Shown one piece after another: positions 20,827-29,772 of a stretch of 64,000 bases of DNA; the first letter of the stretch is position 1; the number at the start of each line of letters is the position of its first letter. The translations under genes were made by a program, and so were the position numbers. The DNA comes from Paenibacillus oenotherae. Its GTDB lineage: Bacteria; Bacillota; Bacilli; Paenibacillales; Paenibacillaceae. The stretch spans positions 248,001-312,000 of the forward strand of contig NZ_JAHZIJ010000001.1 in assembly GCF_019443105.1 (NCBI RefSeq), in the 5' to 3' direction. The notes beneath the pieces are model-generated. The model made no database searches and was not told where the DNA came from. It was given only the letters and a program-made list of their open reading frames with translations.

Positions 20827-22692
20827 TCAAGCATAGGTCGCCATATAATGAAGGACGTTCGGAACACGATGATCCCGCTCGCCCGCTTCATTCCCGAACA
20901 GACGGCGCCTGGCCAGCAGACCGACCTCGGCCTCCGCCCCGAACAGATCAAAATCGCGGAAGGATTGCGCCAAATGCGGAAACTGCTCCTGATAATCCTG
21001 GATAATCCCCCGAAGCTCCTCCCAAAATTTCAGTTCAGGCCAGTCGTAATGCTCCTCCAGAAAGAGAGACAATTCCGCCAGATTGATGAAAAACAACGCA
21101 TTGTGCACAATATCGCGCACCTCACCGCCTGCCTCCGTCTCAGGCAGCAGATCCGGCTCCGCTCCCTTGCCCTTATAGAACAGCACGCCCCCGGAGAAAT
21201 CTCTTGCAGCCAGTCTGGACGGCATGCCGTCACGATGCAGAAGCAGCAGGTTTTGCGCATGGCTTTCGACCGCAATCCCGTGCGCGAACAGCAGATGCAG
21301 AAGCGGATGCAACGTCGTTTGCAGCAAACGCCGCAGCCAGCGTTCCAGCCCGTGCCGCTCCACCCACTCGTCAATGAAGGGACGGCCGTCCCGGCGCACA
21401 TGGCATAGCGCTGTAAAAGGCGCCGCTGCCTCCCCTTCCCGCAGATGACAATGGATGCTCTCTCTCCATATCGCGCCAAGCGATCCTAAGGATGCTGCCC
21501 GTACCAGTCCGGGGAGCTGCGCCCCCTCCAGCGCAATGCCGAACAATTCCTGGAGCAGAACAAGCCCGCCTTCACCCTGCAAATATGGGTCGCCGCATAC
21601 CGCCTCATGAAGCCGCTCGGATACGATGGGGCCATTGCGGACATGGCGCGCTGCAAGCGTCCGCAGGGAAGAGGTGTTCACGATGCCGAGGGAAAGCTTG
21701 ATACTGCATTTCTCCGGGCAAGTCCGATTCGCCAGCGTTCGGATCGACTGCTGGGGCGAATAGAGGTCAGCACCTTCCCCCAGCAGCAGCATTCTCCCTT
21801 TGGCTATGAGCCGGAACAACTGCTGGCAGCCAATCTCCTGCCACTGCCATGGATGGACGGGCAGCATAAGACAGGCTCCGGTCTCATATCCCGCCCCATG
21901 CAGCATTTGTTCGAATCGGGCATAAACAGCGTCCCCCAGCTCCCGCCGGATAAAAGCGCGATAATCGGCGTCGCCCGTTCCCGACAGCAGTACGTCATCA
22001 CGATGCGCCGCAACCCAGAGCAGCTTGAAGCGGGCATCGGAATCAGGCCCGAACCGCTCGTTATCCTCCAGATTGAAGCCGATTCTCGACTTGAAGCAGG
22101 GGTGATACGGATGCCCGTCCCTGATGCCGCCTTCAAGATCATCGTAGCTGCTCCCGCCATGCACATTCGCCTCGCCCCCGCAAGCTTGGGCCAAAGCATG
22201 ATGGATGAGCGTCTGCTCCAGCTCCCGGGTAAATCCGATGGTGTCCGCATGCCGGATCGCCGAGCCGGGGGCGTTCTCGATGCTGCCCGCTCGCCCGCTT
22301 GCCAAGCCGGAAGCATTCTCGTTGCTGCCCGCTCGTCCGCTCGCCAAACCGGGGATAATCTCGGCGATAAATTTGGCGATATCGTCAGCCTCCATCTCCT
22401 GCCCTTCCCGCAGCCGCCTTACCGGCTCCTCTGTCAGACGATAGCGTCCGAAGACGAGTCTTCTGCGTCCACGGCACAGATAGCTTATGCGGCATCCCTG
22501 CTCATCCATGCCGCCAATCTCATAGAGTGTTAATCCGTCCTGCTCCTGCAAAGCCCGAAATGCGACGATGCCTTCGTACATCAGCACCTCGACAAGCTGC
22601 CGGAACAGCCGTCTTCTTGCCTTAACGTATGCGCCAGAGCCAAGCACATGTCCCATCTGCGTTAGACTGCCGCTCCAATCCCGCATCTCCAC
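20827..22692 (-). CDS. IucA/IucC-family NIS siderophore synthetase, first gene of the siderophore operon
   Basis: A synthetase of about 621 residues with GHPYHPCFKSRIGFNLEDN, LPVHPWQWQEI, YSPQQSIRTLANRTCP, KLSLGIVNTSSLR and AHGIAVESHAQNLLLL. It is a close paralogue of the following gene. GTG at 22692 is preferred because GGAGGAGGG ends about seven bases upstream; ATG at 22686 and TTG at 22728 are alternatives. A variable linker near residues 118-150 contains a tandem GLASGRAGS repeat not seen in its paralogue. A Fur box lies 56 bases before this start, so iron repression of the operon is expected. Confidence 0.9.
   Translation of the reverse strand: MEMRDWSGSLTQMGHVLGSGAYVKARRRLFRQLVEVLMYEGIVAFRALQEQDGLTLYEIGGMDEQGCRISYLCRGRRRLVFGRYRLTEEPVRRLREGQEMEADDIAKFIAEIIPGLASGRAGSNENASGLASGRAGSIENAPGSAIRHADTIGFTRELEQTLIHHALAQACGGEANVHGGSSYDDLEGGIRDGHPYHPCFKSRIGFNLEDNERFGPDSDARFKLLWVAAHRDDVLLSGTGDADYRAFIRRELGDAVYARFEQMLHGAGYETGACLMLPVHPWQWQEIGCQQLFRLIAKGRMLLLGEGADLYSPQQSIRTLANRTCPEKCSIKLSLGIVNTSSLRTLAARHVRNGPIVSERLHEAVCGDPYLQGEGGLVLLQELFGIALEGAQLPGLVRAASLGSLGAIWRESIHCHLREGEAAAPFTALCHVRRDGRPFIDEWVERHGLERWLRRLLQTTLHPLLHLLFAHGIAVESHAQNLLLLHRDGMPSRLAARDFSGGVLFYKGKGAEPDLLPETEAGGEVRDIVHNALFFINLAELSLFLEEHYDWPELKFWEELRGIIQDYQEQFPHLAQSFRDFDLFGAEAEVGLLARRRLFGNEAGERDHRVPNVLHYMATYA
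22275..22358. repeat. 42-bp tandem duplication inside a synthetase gene
   Basis: Two adjacent 42-bp units differ at only a handful of positions and encode GLASGRAGSNENAS and GLASGRAGSIENAP. A decayed third unit (GSAIRHADTI) follows in the protein. Because 42 is a multiple of three, copy-number change would keep the frame. Confidence 0.7.
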
Positions 22693-22747
22693 TTCATTCC
22701 CTCCTCCTCTTGTGTTAAGGTTCAGCAAATATTGATCGACGACAAAA

Positions 22748-22766
22748 GATAACGATTATCATTATC
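22748..22766 (-). promoter_or_regulatory. Fur box of the siderophore operon
   Basis: GATAACGATTATCATTATC matches the 19-bp Fur consensus GATAATGATAATCATTATC at 17 of 19 positions. It lies just upstream of the first NIS synthetase, in the right place to block its promoter when iron is sufficient. Confidence 0.9.
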
Positions 22767-22797
22767 AATTATGACTCATGAATCATGGACATCTCGC

Positions 22798-22814
22798 GTC
22801 CATGACAGCATTTA
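22798..22814 (-). promoter_or_regulatory. CATGGAC motif upstream of a Fur box, possible AraC operator (site 1)
   Basis: On the minus strand TAAATGCTGTCATGGAC ends 31 bases before the Fur box. Related sequences precede Fur boxes at 31648 and 36736. CATGGAC here is also mirrored by GTCCATG immediately downstream (perfect 8-bp inverted repeat, 22783-22805), which could alternatively be a weak transcription stop after the ABC gene. Confidence 0.5.
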
Positions 22815-24575
22815 TCATCTTTGCTGCAGTAATCGATCTCCCGTCTCCCTCCCGGCCCCCCTCCTCTCCACCCCCTGCATCATCATCCTGCTGTACAGCT
22901 TGTCCGCGAGCAATAGCTCCTCATGGGTACCGGACTCCGCGATACGTCCCTTGTCCATCACATGAATGAGATCCGCATGGCGCACAGTCGACAGCCGATG
23001 AGCAATAATAATCGTGGTCTTGCCTGCACGCAGCTGCTCCAGATTGCGCTGCACGATCCGCTCCGTCTCCAGATCAAGCGCAGAGGTCGCCTCATCCAGA
23101 ATGAGAATGTCCGGATTGACAAGCATCGCCCGGGCAAGAGCAAGACGCTGGCGCTGTCCGCCTGACAAGATGATTCCCCGTTCACCGACCGGAGCGTCGA
23201 GGCCGCCCGGCAAGCTTGAGATCGCATCATCCAGCCCCATAAGCCTGCATATCTCCATCAATCTATCGGTCGCAATGTCCTCAAGCCCCAATGTCAAATT
23301 CAGCCTGATAGAGCCCGGAAACAGGTATGGCTCCTGGAAGACAATATCAATGACTCTGTGCCACTCCTGGCGCCTGATCCGCTGAAGCGGCATGCCGTCT
23401 ACCTCTATGACGCCATGAAGCGGTTCATAATACCGGATCAGCAGACCCGCTATCGTCGATTTGCCGCCGCCGCTCATGCCGACAAACCCGACTATTTTGC
23501 CTGCCGGAATATGCAAGGTCAGCTCCTTTAATACCGGGTCCAACGAAGGTCCGTATGCGAATTGAACGGAGTTGAACCTGATCTCCCGCACTGGCAGCTT
23601 CAGTGGCAGATCGCCCTGCGGCTCGCTTTCGCGTTCCAGCATCCGCCGAAGCCTCTCGACATAGCCCATATTTTCCGATAGCCGCATAACCTGCTCGAAC
23701 AACTCATTGCATGTGTCCATACATTTTTGAGTCAAGGAGTAAATAACGACGAATGTCCCGATTGACAGCCCTTCGTTCAGCACCAGATAACCGCCGAAGC
23801 CGAGCACCGCAAGCAGCGCCCCCCACCGGATAGGCTCACTGGCGAATAATTGGCGATTCACCAATGCTCCCTGCTCCATCACTTTGGCCAAATAACGGTG
23901 AAAGGAATCTCTGTAGCGGGCTTCCTCCCATTCCATCCGGTAATTGGCAAGCACCTCGCGCGTAGATGCAATCCCTTCCTCAATCGTAACAATCATCCCG
24001 TCCCGTGCAGACTGCACATCGCGATTCATTCGCTGCATCCTTGAATGGTAATACTTAGTCAATAAGCTATATACTGCGCTTACAATAATCATGACTATGA
24101 TCAAGGGCAGGCTGCCGCTTCCGACTGTGAGCAGCAGAACCGCCAGCATGGCAAACTTGGCTGCGAACTGCGGTAATGTGCGGGCAGAGAATTCGCATAT
24201 TCTCGGAATGTCGATTGTCATATGATTGACGTACACCGCAGTCCGCTCCTTCTGAAATTCTTGTATCGGCAGAGCATGAACCGCCCTCAGCAGATCATCC
24301 GCCATCCTGCTGCTGATCCGGCTGTAGGGCCCTGTATACGCAAATGCGCCAACTGCATTGAAGCCGATATTGAACAGACAGATCAAGGCCAGCAGCAGCA
24401 GAATAGAGGGCAGCCGCCCAAAATCCTGCGGCAGGAACACATCGTCGATCAGCAGCTTCTGAATATAGACCGTGCCAAGCTCCGTCAGCGAAGTGCCGCA
24501 AAACACAGCCGCCATGGCAGCGAGCCCCCACTGCTCACGCCGGATATAGCGCCAGAGCCATCTTGCGTCATCCAC
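22815..24575 (-). CDS. ABC exporter half-transporter (second of a pair)
   Basis: A fused membrane/ATPase half-transporter of about 586 residues: six predicted transmembrane helices, then a nucleotide-binding domain. Walker A is GMSGGGKST, signature LSGGQRQR, Walker B ILDEATSALD, H-loop IIAHRLST. It would pair with the preceding half-transporter as a heterodimeric exporter, a plausible export route for the siderophore in place of an MFS pump. The frame is open to 24635. I chose GTG 24575, which overlaps the upstream stop by a few bases and lies after a purine-rich GGAGGGCGGACGGAA. Confidence 0.85.
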   Translation of the reverse strand: MDDARWLWRYIRREQWGLAAMAAVFCGTSLTELGTVYIQKLLIDDVFLPQDFGRLPSILLLLALICLFNIGFNAVGAFAYTGPYSRISSRMADDLLRAVHALPIQEFQKERTAVYVNHMTIDIPRICEFSARTLPQFAAKFAMLAVLLLTVGSGSLPLIIVMIIVSAVYSLLTKYYHSRMQRMNRDVQSARDGMIVTIEEGIASTREVLANYRMEWEEARYRDSFHRYLAKVMEQGALVNRQLFASEPIRWGALLAVLGFGGYLVLNEGLSIGTFVVIYSLTQKCMDTCNELFEQVMRLSENMGYVERLRRMLERESEPQGDLPLKLPVREIRFNSVQFAYGPSLDPVLKELTLHIPAGKIVGFVGMSGGGKSTIAGLLIRYYEPLHGVIEVDGMPLQRIRRQEWHRVIDIVFQEPYLFPGSIRLNLTLGLEDIATDRLMEICRLMGLDDAISSLPGGLDAPVGERGIILSGGQRQRLALARAMLVNPDILILDEATSALDLETERIVQRNLEQLRAGKTTIIIAHRLSTVRHADLIHVMDKGRIAESGTHEELLLADKLYSRMMMQGVERRGAGRETGDRLLQQR

Positions 24576-26325
24576 TTCCGTCCGCCCTCCCCTCGACCAG
24601 CCGGTACAAGGCACCCCGTCGGCGCAGCAGCTCATCGAAGCCGCCTGCCTCTACGGCCATGCCCCGCTCCAGCACAACAATGCGGTCATAGTGGCGGACC
24701 GTTGTAAGCCGGTGGGCTACCGTCACAATCGTCTTCTCCCTCATCAATGCTTCAAGTGCCTGTACCACTTCCTGCTCGCTGTGATTGTCAAGTGCAGAGG
24801 TTGCTTCATCCAGCACGATGACCGCAGCATTTTTGAGGAACATTCTTGCAATTGCAATCCGCTGCTTCTGGCCTCCTGACAAGCGGTAGCCGCGTTCGCC
24901 CACCTCTGTCTCATACCCTTGCGGCAGCCCTTCGATGAAAGTATGCAAATAAGCAGCCTTCGCTGCCGCTGCCACCTCCGCATCGGTCGCGTCCGGCTTG
25001 ACGAAGCGGATATTATCGCGGATCGTAGTCCCGAACAGGTACGTTTCTTGAAAAACAAACCCGATCGATTCCCGGATCTGGCGCAGGGACAGCTCCTTGT
25101 AGTCGACCCCGTCAAGCAGGATGCGCCCTTCTGTGGGATCATAGAATCTGCCCAGCAGCTTGAGAATCGTCGATTTGCCGCCGCCGCTCTCACCTACTAG
25201 CGCAACCTTCTCCCCTGGCCTCACATCCAGCTTGAAGGCGCGGACAATGTCGGCTTTGCCGGAGGGATAACGGAAAGATACGCAGTCAAAAGCAAGATGC
25301 CCCTTGACAGCGGGCAGCTTTACAGGATGCTCCGCCTCTGTCAGCTCCGCCTTCTGCTCTGCAAGCCGGTACAGCTTGCCCGCCTGCGACATGAGCACTC
25401 TGATCTCCGTCATAATCGTAATGACGAGCGTCAAATTAAAAATCATGATCATGTAATACAGCGCGAATGCTACGAACTCGCCTACCGACAGAAAGCCGTC
25501 GCGGACGAGAACCGCACCGTAGGCAAACATCGTGAGCGCGCTGCCGTACACGACGATTCTCCGCGGCACGCCCCGCAGCCACAACGGAACCGTCATTCGT
25601 CTCCAGCTTCGAAGATAACGCTCCAGATCTTGCAGAACGCGCTGCCGATCCCAGTTTAGCCTGCCGTGGGCACGCAGCTCGGCTTGCGCCGAAATGCTGT
25701 CGTAGACGGATTGCCCGTATGCGACCCGTTCCTCTGTCATGCGCAGGACGCCGAGCATCGATCTGCGCTCAAGCAATGGGCCGCAGATGGCGTACAGCCC
25801 GGCCCAGGGCAATGTCCACAGCAGGAGCGGGGCGTGAAGAATAGCCAGCATAACGGCAATAACGAGGACGTACAGGGAGCAGCGGACAAGCTCTGGCCAA
25901 TGCCGCTGGTAGATCGTCTGCATCGCGCTGACCTCGGTATTCATGAGCGAAAGGGAATCGCCGGTGGAATGCTTCTCATAATAAGAGAAGCCTAGCTCCC
26001 GGAGCTTGCGGAAGAGGGCCAGCTGCACATCGCTTGCCGCCTTCTCCCGCAGCTCGCGCTCAATCAAATTGCGATACGCGCGCATGCCGAGCATCAGCGC
26101 AACCATAACCGCCATGGCAGCGAGCAGTCCTGCAAAATAGCTCCAATTCCGCTCAGGAATGACATGATCAATGAACAGCTCCAATGATTTCGGAACCATC
26201 ATTTCACAGGCGGTGAGCAGCACGCCCAGCGTCAACTGCAGCAGGAGCTGCCGGCGGTACGGCTTCATGAACGACAGCGTCCACCGCCATACCTGCACCA
26301 TGCTCGCTGCCGCTTCTCCGCTCAT
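24568..26325 (-). CDS. ABC exporter half-transporter (first of a pair)
   Basis: A half-transporter of about 585 residues. The N-terminal transmembrane domain has six segments; the ATPase domain shows GESGGGKST, RLSGGQKQR, IVLDEATSALD and VAHRLTTVRH. The Q-loop FQETYLFG is intact, so both ATP sites of the predicted heterodimer look active. It starts at an ATG overlapping the FMN reductase stop (ATGA at 26322-26325). Export of the siderophore is inferred from location; a lipid, peptide or drug substrate cannot be excluded. Confidence 0.85.
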   Translation of the reverse strand: MSGEAAASMVQVWRWTLSFMKPYRRQLLLQLTLGVLLTACEMMVPKSLELFIDHVIPERNWSYFAGLLAAMAVMVALMLGMRAYRNLIERELREKAASDVQLALFRKLRELGFSYYEKHSTGDSLSLMNTEVSAMQTIYQRHWPELVRCSLYVLVIAVMLAILHAPLLLWTLPWAGLYAICGPLLERRSMLGVLRMTEERVAYGQSVYDSISAQAELRAHGRLNWDRQRVLQDLERYLRSWRRMTVPLWLRGVPRRIVVYGSALTMFAYGAVLVRDGFLSVGEFVAFALYYMIMIFNLTLVITIMTEIRVLMSQAGKLYRLAEQKAELTEAEHPVKLPAVKGHLAFDCVSFRYPSGKADIVRAFKLDVRPGEKVALVGESGGGKSTILKLLGRFYDPTEGRILLDGVDYKELSLRQIRESIGFVFQETYLFGTTIRDNIRFVKPDATDAEVAAAAKAAYLHTFIEGLPQGYETEVGERGYRLSGGQKQRIAIARMFLKNAAVIVLDEATSALDNHSEQEVVQALEALMREKTIVTVAHRLTTVRHYDRIVVLERGMAVEAGGFDELLRRRGALYRLVEGRADGSG

Positions 26326-26855
26326 ACGCTGCACATTTCGGCCAAATCCGCTGCCGCATCGTTTAATCGCTCCATCAGTTCCTCAGCCAGCTCATAAGAG
26401 CCGTCAGCGTTTCTCGCGACTTGAGTCTCGACAGCGTAGACCCCGCCCAATTGATGACAGGCTCCCAGTACGGACAGAACGGGCTTCAGCGCATACTCGA
26501 TGGCCAGCAAATGAGCCATGGAGCCGCCGATGAAGACCGGAAGTATCGTTTTGCCCGCAAGCCCTTTCTGCGGCAGCAGATCAAGATACGCCTTCAGAAT
26601 ACCGGAATAGGAAGCTTTGTAGACCGGGCTCGCCACAACAAGCACCTCCGCCTGCTTCACCAATTCATTCGCCTCTGCAATAGCCGGGCTGTCAAAGCGG
26701 GCATAGACCAGATCCTCCGGCGGCAGGTCCGCAACCGCGATCCAGCGTACCGTGCAGCCGTCTGCCTTCAGTATGCGCTCCAAATATTGCAATACACCTG
26801 TCAGCCGCGATGTCCGGGACGGGGTCCCGGCGATAATGACCGCTTGTTTCATCAT
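26322..26855 (-). CDS. NAD(P)H-dependent FMN reductase (SsuE-like)
   Basis: A 177-residue flavodoxin-fold reductase. It has the N-terminal IIAGTPSRTSR phosphate-binding loop, VVASPVYKASYSGILKAYLDLLPQ and the ILPVFIGGSMAHLLAIEYALKPVL segment typical of SsuE/MsuE enzymes. These supply reduced FMN to two-component monooxygenases or reduce ferric chelates. The NtaA-type monooxygenases in the same island (31776-35870) need reduced flavin, so it may serve them. Alternatively it may release iron from the imported siderophore. It lies between the DAHP-synthase-like gene and the ABC exporter in one operon. Confidence 0.85.
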   Translation of the reverse strand: MMKQAVIIAGTPSRTSRLTGVLQYLERILKADGCTVRWIAVADLPPEDLVYARFDSPAIAEANELVKQAEVLVVASPVYKASYSGILKAYLDLLPQKGLAGKTILPVFIGGSMAHLLAIEYALKPVLSVLGACHQLGGVYAVETQVARNADGSYELAEELMERLNDAAADLAEMCSV

Positions 26856-26868
26856 TCTCCTCCATTCT

Positions 26869-27900
26869 TCATTTCGTTTCTATCGTTGTTCTCTCTTCCG
26901 CATCACCTCCATGAAGGAATTGTCCCCCTGCAACGGGGGCAAGCGTACTGAAATCCCGCATCAGCTCCGCGAAGGGTTCAGGGGCCAGCGCCAGCCGGGA
27001 GCTGTCCGGATCTCCAAGGTCAAAGCCAAGAAAAACGCCGCTTGCCCCGGCCGCAACCGCTGCTCTGGCCAATGGCACGACCATTTCCCCCCTTGCGGCG
27101 GAATGAGTCGCATCCACGAATACCGGCAGATGGCTCAGCGTCTGCAGAGCCGGAACCGCCGCGATGTCCAATGTGCTGTCGGTATACGGCTCATAGGTTC
27201 TGATCCCCCGCTCCAGCAGGATGACATTGGGATTGCCGCGCTGAAGAATATAATCGGCGGCGTTCAACATATCCGCATAAGTTGCGCTTAGCCCACGCCG
27301 GAGAAGGACAGCATGGGACAGATCGCCCAGTTCATTATGCAAATCCCGATTCTGCATATTTCTGACTCCAACCGCCAGAATGTCCGCATAGGCCGCACAT
27401 TGCTCCACCTGGCGCGGTCCCGGCACAGTCGTCAACGTAGTGAGCCCGTACTGCTGCGCCACCTCCTTCATCATGCGGAGCCCGTCGATGTCCATCCCTT
27501 CCTCGGCGCCGACGACAAACTCGCCCCGCAAAATTTGCGCCCCGCATCGCTTCATCCATGACGCAATCGCGGACAAATGCTCGTAAGAGCGAACCCTTCC
27601 CGGCCCAGCGATAACGGCCAGCGAATCTGAGCCAATCGTCAAGCCGCCGATTCTAATTACAGTATTCCTTCGCTGATATTCGCGATCTGCCAGCGTGTAC
27701 GGCTTGCCCGCCGTTACCCGCTTTACATCCGGCAAGCTCCGCAGCCGCTCGGCGACTGCCTTGTTCCCTTTGCCGTACAGCGCAGTAACATCCTGTCCCA
27801 GATCAGGAGATTGCTTGGCCTTGAAGCCATATTCCTCGATCAGCCCCATCATCTCGCTTCTGCTCTGCGCCGTCATCTGGCTTTCGGTAATAACGATCAT
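26869..27900 (-). CDS. divergent DAHP synthase-like protein lacking key active-site residues
   Basis: A 343-residue protein clearly related to type I 3-deoxy-7-phosphoheptulonate synthase (AroF/AroG(f) group). It keeps an N-terminal ACT-like region, VGVRNMQNRDL, GNPNVILLERGIRTYEPYT and a metal-type histidine in DATHSA. Several near-invariant residues are altered. The metal-ligand cysteine of the usual GPC is Gly101 (VIAGPGRV). The substrate-binding KPRTSP stretch after LRG is replaced by EFVVGAEEG. The usual metal-binding Glu region reads GFDLGDP. It is probably not an ordinary DAHP synthase. It is translationally coupled to the AraC gene (ATGA overlap) and followed by the FMN reductase, so it belongs to the iron island. 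Confidence 0.75.
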   Translation of the reverse strand: MIVITESQMTAQSRSEMMGLIEEYGFKAKQSPDLGQDVTALYGKGNKAVAERLRSLPDVKRVTAGKPYTLADREYQRRNTVIRIGGLTIGSDSLAVIAGPGRVRSYEHLSAIASWMKRCGAQILRGEFVVGAEEGMDIDGLRMMKEVAQQYGLTTLTTVPGPRQVEQCAAYADILAVGVRNMQNRDLHNELGDLSHAVLLRRGLSATYADMLNAADYILQRGNPNVILLERGIRTYEPYTDSTLDIAAVPALQTLSHLPVFVDATHSAARGEMVVPLARAAVAAGASGVFLGFDLGDPDSSRLALAPEPFAELMRDFSTLAPVAGGQFLHGGDAEERTTIETK

Positions 27901-29510
27901 GTTCCGTATCCCGCCTCCTCTACTGGAATTCCTGTCAGTTCCAACAGCTCGTTAATAATGGCGCTGCGCCCTGATGGCGTCCAGCTCATGCGAAGCCAAT
28001 GCGGAACAGCCTTCACATTGCCGTTCTTGACCGCGTGAATGGACTTCCATGCCGGCACACCGCATAGACGCTCATAGATATGGTCACTGCCGGCACGCTC
28101 ATGCTTCTGCAGGATGAACAGATAGTCCGCCTCCAGCGGCGGCAGCCACTCTGGAGGCAGCTCCAGCATTTTCGCATGAAGCGGCACGCTCCTGCCCGGT
28201 CTCAAGCCGAGGTCGCGATACAACAGCTCATTAAGCGGATGATCAATCGCTCCCTGAATGCCGATGCCATCATGGCTGACTTGAATAACGCATACCGTCT
28301 TGCCCTCCAGCTTGCGCTGCAGCAAGCCCTTTGCCTCCGTTACACGCAGCTCCAGCTGATGGATCGTCTGCTCCGCTTCCGGCTTCCGGCCCAATATATC
28401 AGCCATCTTGCGGTAATTTACGATCCAATTGCCATCGGATGCCAGCACGACGGAAGGGGCGATCTCGCAAAACTTGTCATACAGGTGCTTATGATAAGCA
28501 TCGCCAATCAGTATATCCGGGGCGGAGCGCACCAGTTGCTCCCACTGATTCGTGAAGAAATATTCGTATTCAACCTCTCCCATGCCTGGATTTTTGCAGC
28601 AATTGACAGATGCGACGGGCTCTACGCCGAGCGAAAGCAGACTGTTCTGCAGCTGAAGACAGGAAGCGACCGCGACCTTCAACCGGTTTCGCTTCATATA
28701 GAAGGTAGGAGATACGCCAACTGCGCGATGAAAAATGCGGCTGAAATGAAACTCGTCCTCATAGCCGACGGCGGCAGAGACTTCTCGCACCTTGCTGCCC
28801 TTCTGCGATAAGAGCGTCTTGGCGCTGTCAATTCTGATGCGGGTCAAATATTCAATAGGCGATTCGCCCATCGTTTTTTTGAATAAGCGGGAAAATGAAC
28901 TTGGGGTAAGGTTTGCCATGGCGGAAAGGGTCTTCATATCAATCTTGTCGTGGAAATGGGACTTCATAAATTGTATGACGTGATGCAAGCCCTGCTTGGC
29001 CGTATGCTGCCGCGGACGGTCGCTGCAATCCTGCAGGATGAGATAGAGCAGCTCTTGAAATTGCAGATGAAGCCTCATCCCATCGGAAGAATGGCGGCTT
29101 GCCTCATATAACAGCTCTATGCGGTTCAAAATTTGCTTTGATTTTCTGGTGCGGATCAAGCCCGGTATGAACAAATCCGGCGATTCTCTGTGCATTTGCA
29201 CCGCTGCTGCTTGCTTGGTTCCGGCATGATCGTTGTATTGCTCGAAAGCAATCGTATACACTTCGAGCCTCTCCGAGGCCAGCGACAATTCTGCCTCCGT
29301 ATCGCAATCTACATAGTAAAGCTGGGACGGCTCGAAATCTCTCCGCTCGCTGCCGATAAGCAGCGTTCCCCTGCCTTCCGCTATAAAGCACAGCATCGCC
29401 GAAGGAAACCCGCTGAAGCGCAGGCGGCTATCCTTTGCGCAGCCCCGCTTGCGAATGGAAGTAAGGAATTGAACGGAACGTTTCGTCAAGGAATTATTTC
29501 TATCGTACAC
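27897..29510 (-). CDS. AraC-family regulator fused to a siderophore-binding domain (Btr-like)
   Basis: A 537-residue regulator. An N-terminal cupin-like sensing region comes first. Two helix-turn-helix motifs of AraC type follow (about 180-275, MKTLSAMANLTPSSFSRLFKK and VREVSAAVGYEDEFHFSRIFHRAVG), then a FecB/FepB-like periplasmic-binding fold (about 290-530) inside the cytoplasmic protein. In Bacillus subtilis, Btr has this layout and activates siderophore uptake when it binds siderophore. Here it heads an operon with the DAHP-synthase-like, FMN reductase and ABC exporter genes. No Fur box is obvious upstream of it. Confidence 0.88.
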   Translation of the reverse strand: MYDRNNSLTKRSVQFLTSIRKRGCAKDSRLRFSGFPSAMLCFIAEGRGTLLIGSERRDFEPSQLYYVDCDTEAELSLASERLEVYTIAFEQYNDHAGTKQAAAVQMHRESPDLFIPGLIRTRKSKQILNRIELLYEASRHSSDGMRLHLQFQELLYLILQDCSDRPRQHTAKQGLHHVIQFMKSHFHDKIDMKTLSAMANLTPSSFSRLFKKTMGESPIEYLTRIRIDSAKTLLSQKGSKVREVSAAVGYEDEFHFSRIFHRAVGVSPTFYMKRNRLKVAVASCLQLQNSLLSLGVEPVASVNCCKNPGMGEVEYEYFFTNQWEQLVRSAPDILIGDAYHKHLYDKFCEIAPSVVLASDGNWIVNYRKMADILGRKPEAEQTIHQLELRVTEAKGLLQRKLEGKTVCVIQVSHDGIGIQGAIDHPLNELLYRDLGLRPGRSVPLHAKMLELPPEWLPPLEADYLFILQKHERAGSDHIYERLCGVPAWKSIHAVKNGNVKAVPHWLRMSWTPSGRSAIINELLELTGIPVEEAGYGT

Positions 29511-29681
29511 GCCGCAACTCAGTCCTTTCCCGATTTCATTCCTAGTGGGGGCTATCCCATAAGTAGATTATTTATTGTTCCCGGGAGGTTCCCCAGCGCA
29601 GCTTTTACCTTCTCCAAGTGTGGTTTGAAGGTAGAGTGACAGAGTATTTGAGGGAAAATCTGCCGTTAAGGAGAACCGAAG

Positions 29682-29712
29682 GTGAAATACCTGCACGCTG
29701 GCAGGCATTTTA
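29682..29712. repeat. single-hairpin repeat, copy B
   Basis: GTGAAATACCTGC-ACGCTG-GCAGGCATTTTA is an imperfect palindrome. With its flank CGAAG, it is the reverse complement of the first hairpin of copy C (38944-38983) over about 36 bases without a mismatch. It lies about 60 bases after the SGNH hydrolase stop. The second and third hairpins of the composite element are absent here. Confidence 0.8.
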
Positions 29713-29772
29713 GCCCCAATGAATCCATCCCATTCTGTTCAACAATGGACTCCGTCTACAGGCAGGCTCCCA

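Noticed and set aside
22783-22805. 8-bp hairpin after the ABC exporter operon as a terminator
   Set aside because: It has no T-run on the minus strand, and one arm coincides with the CATGGAC motif shared with two other promoters, so a regulatory reading is at least as likely.
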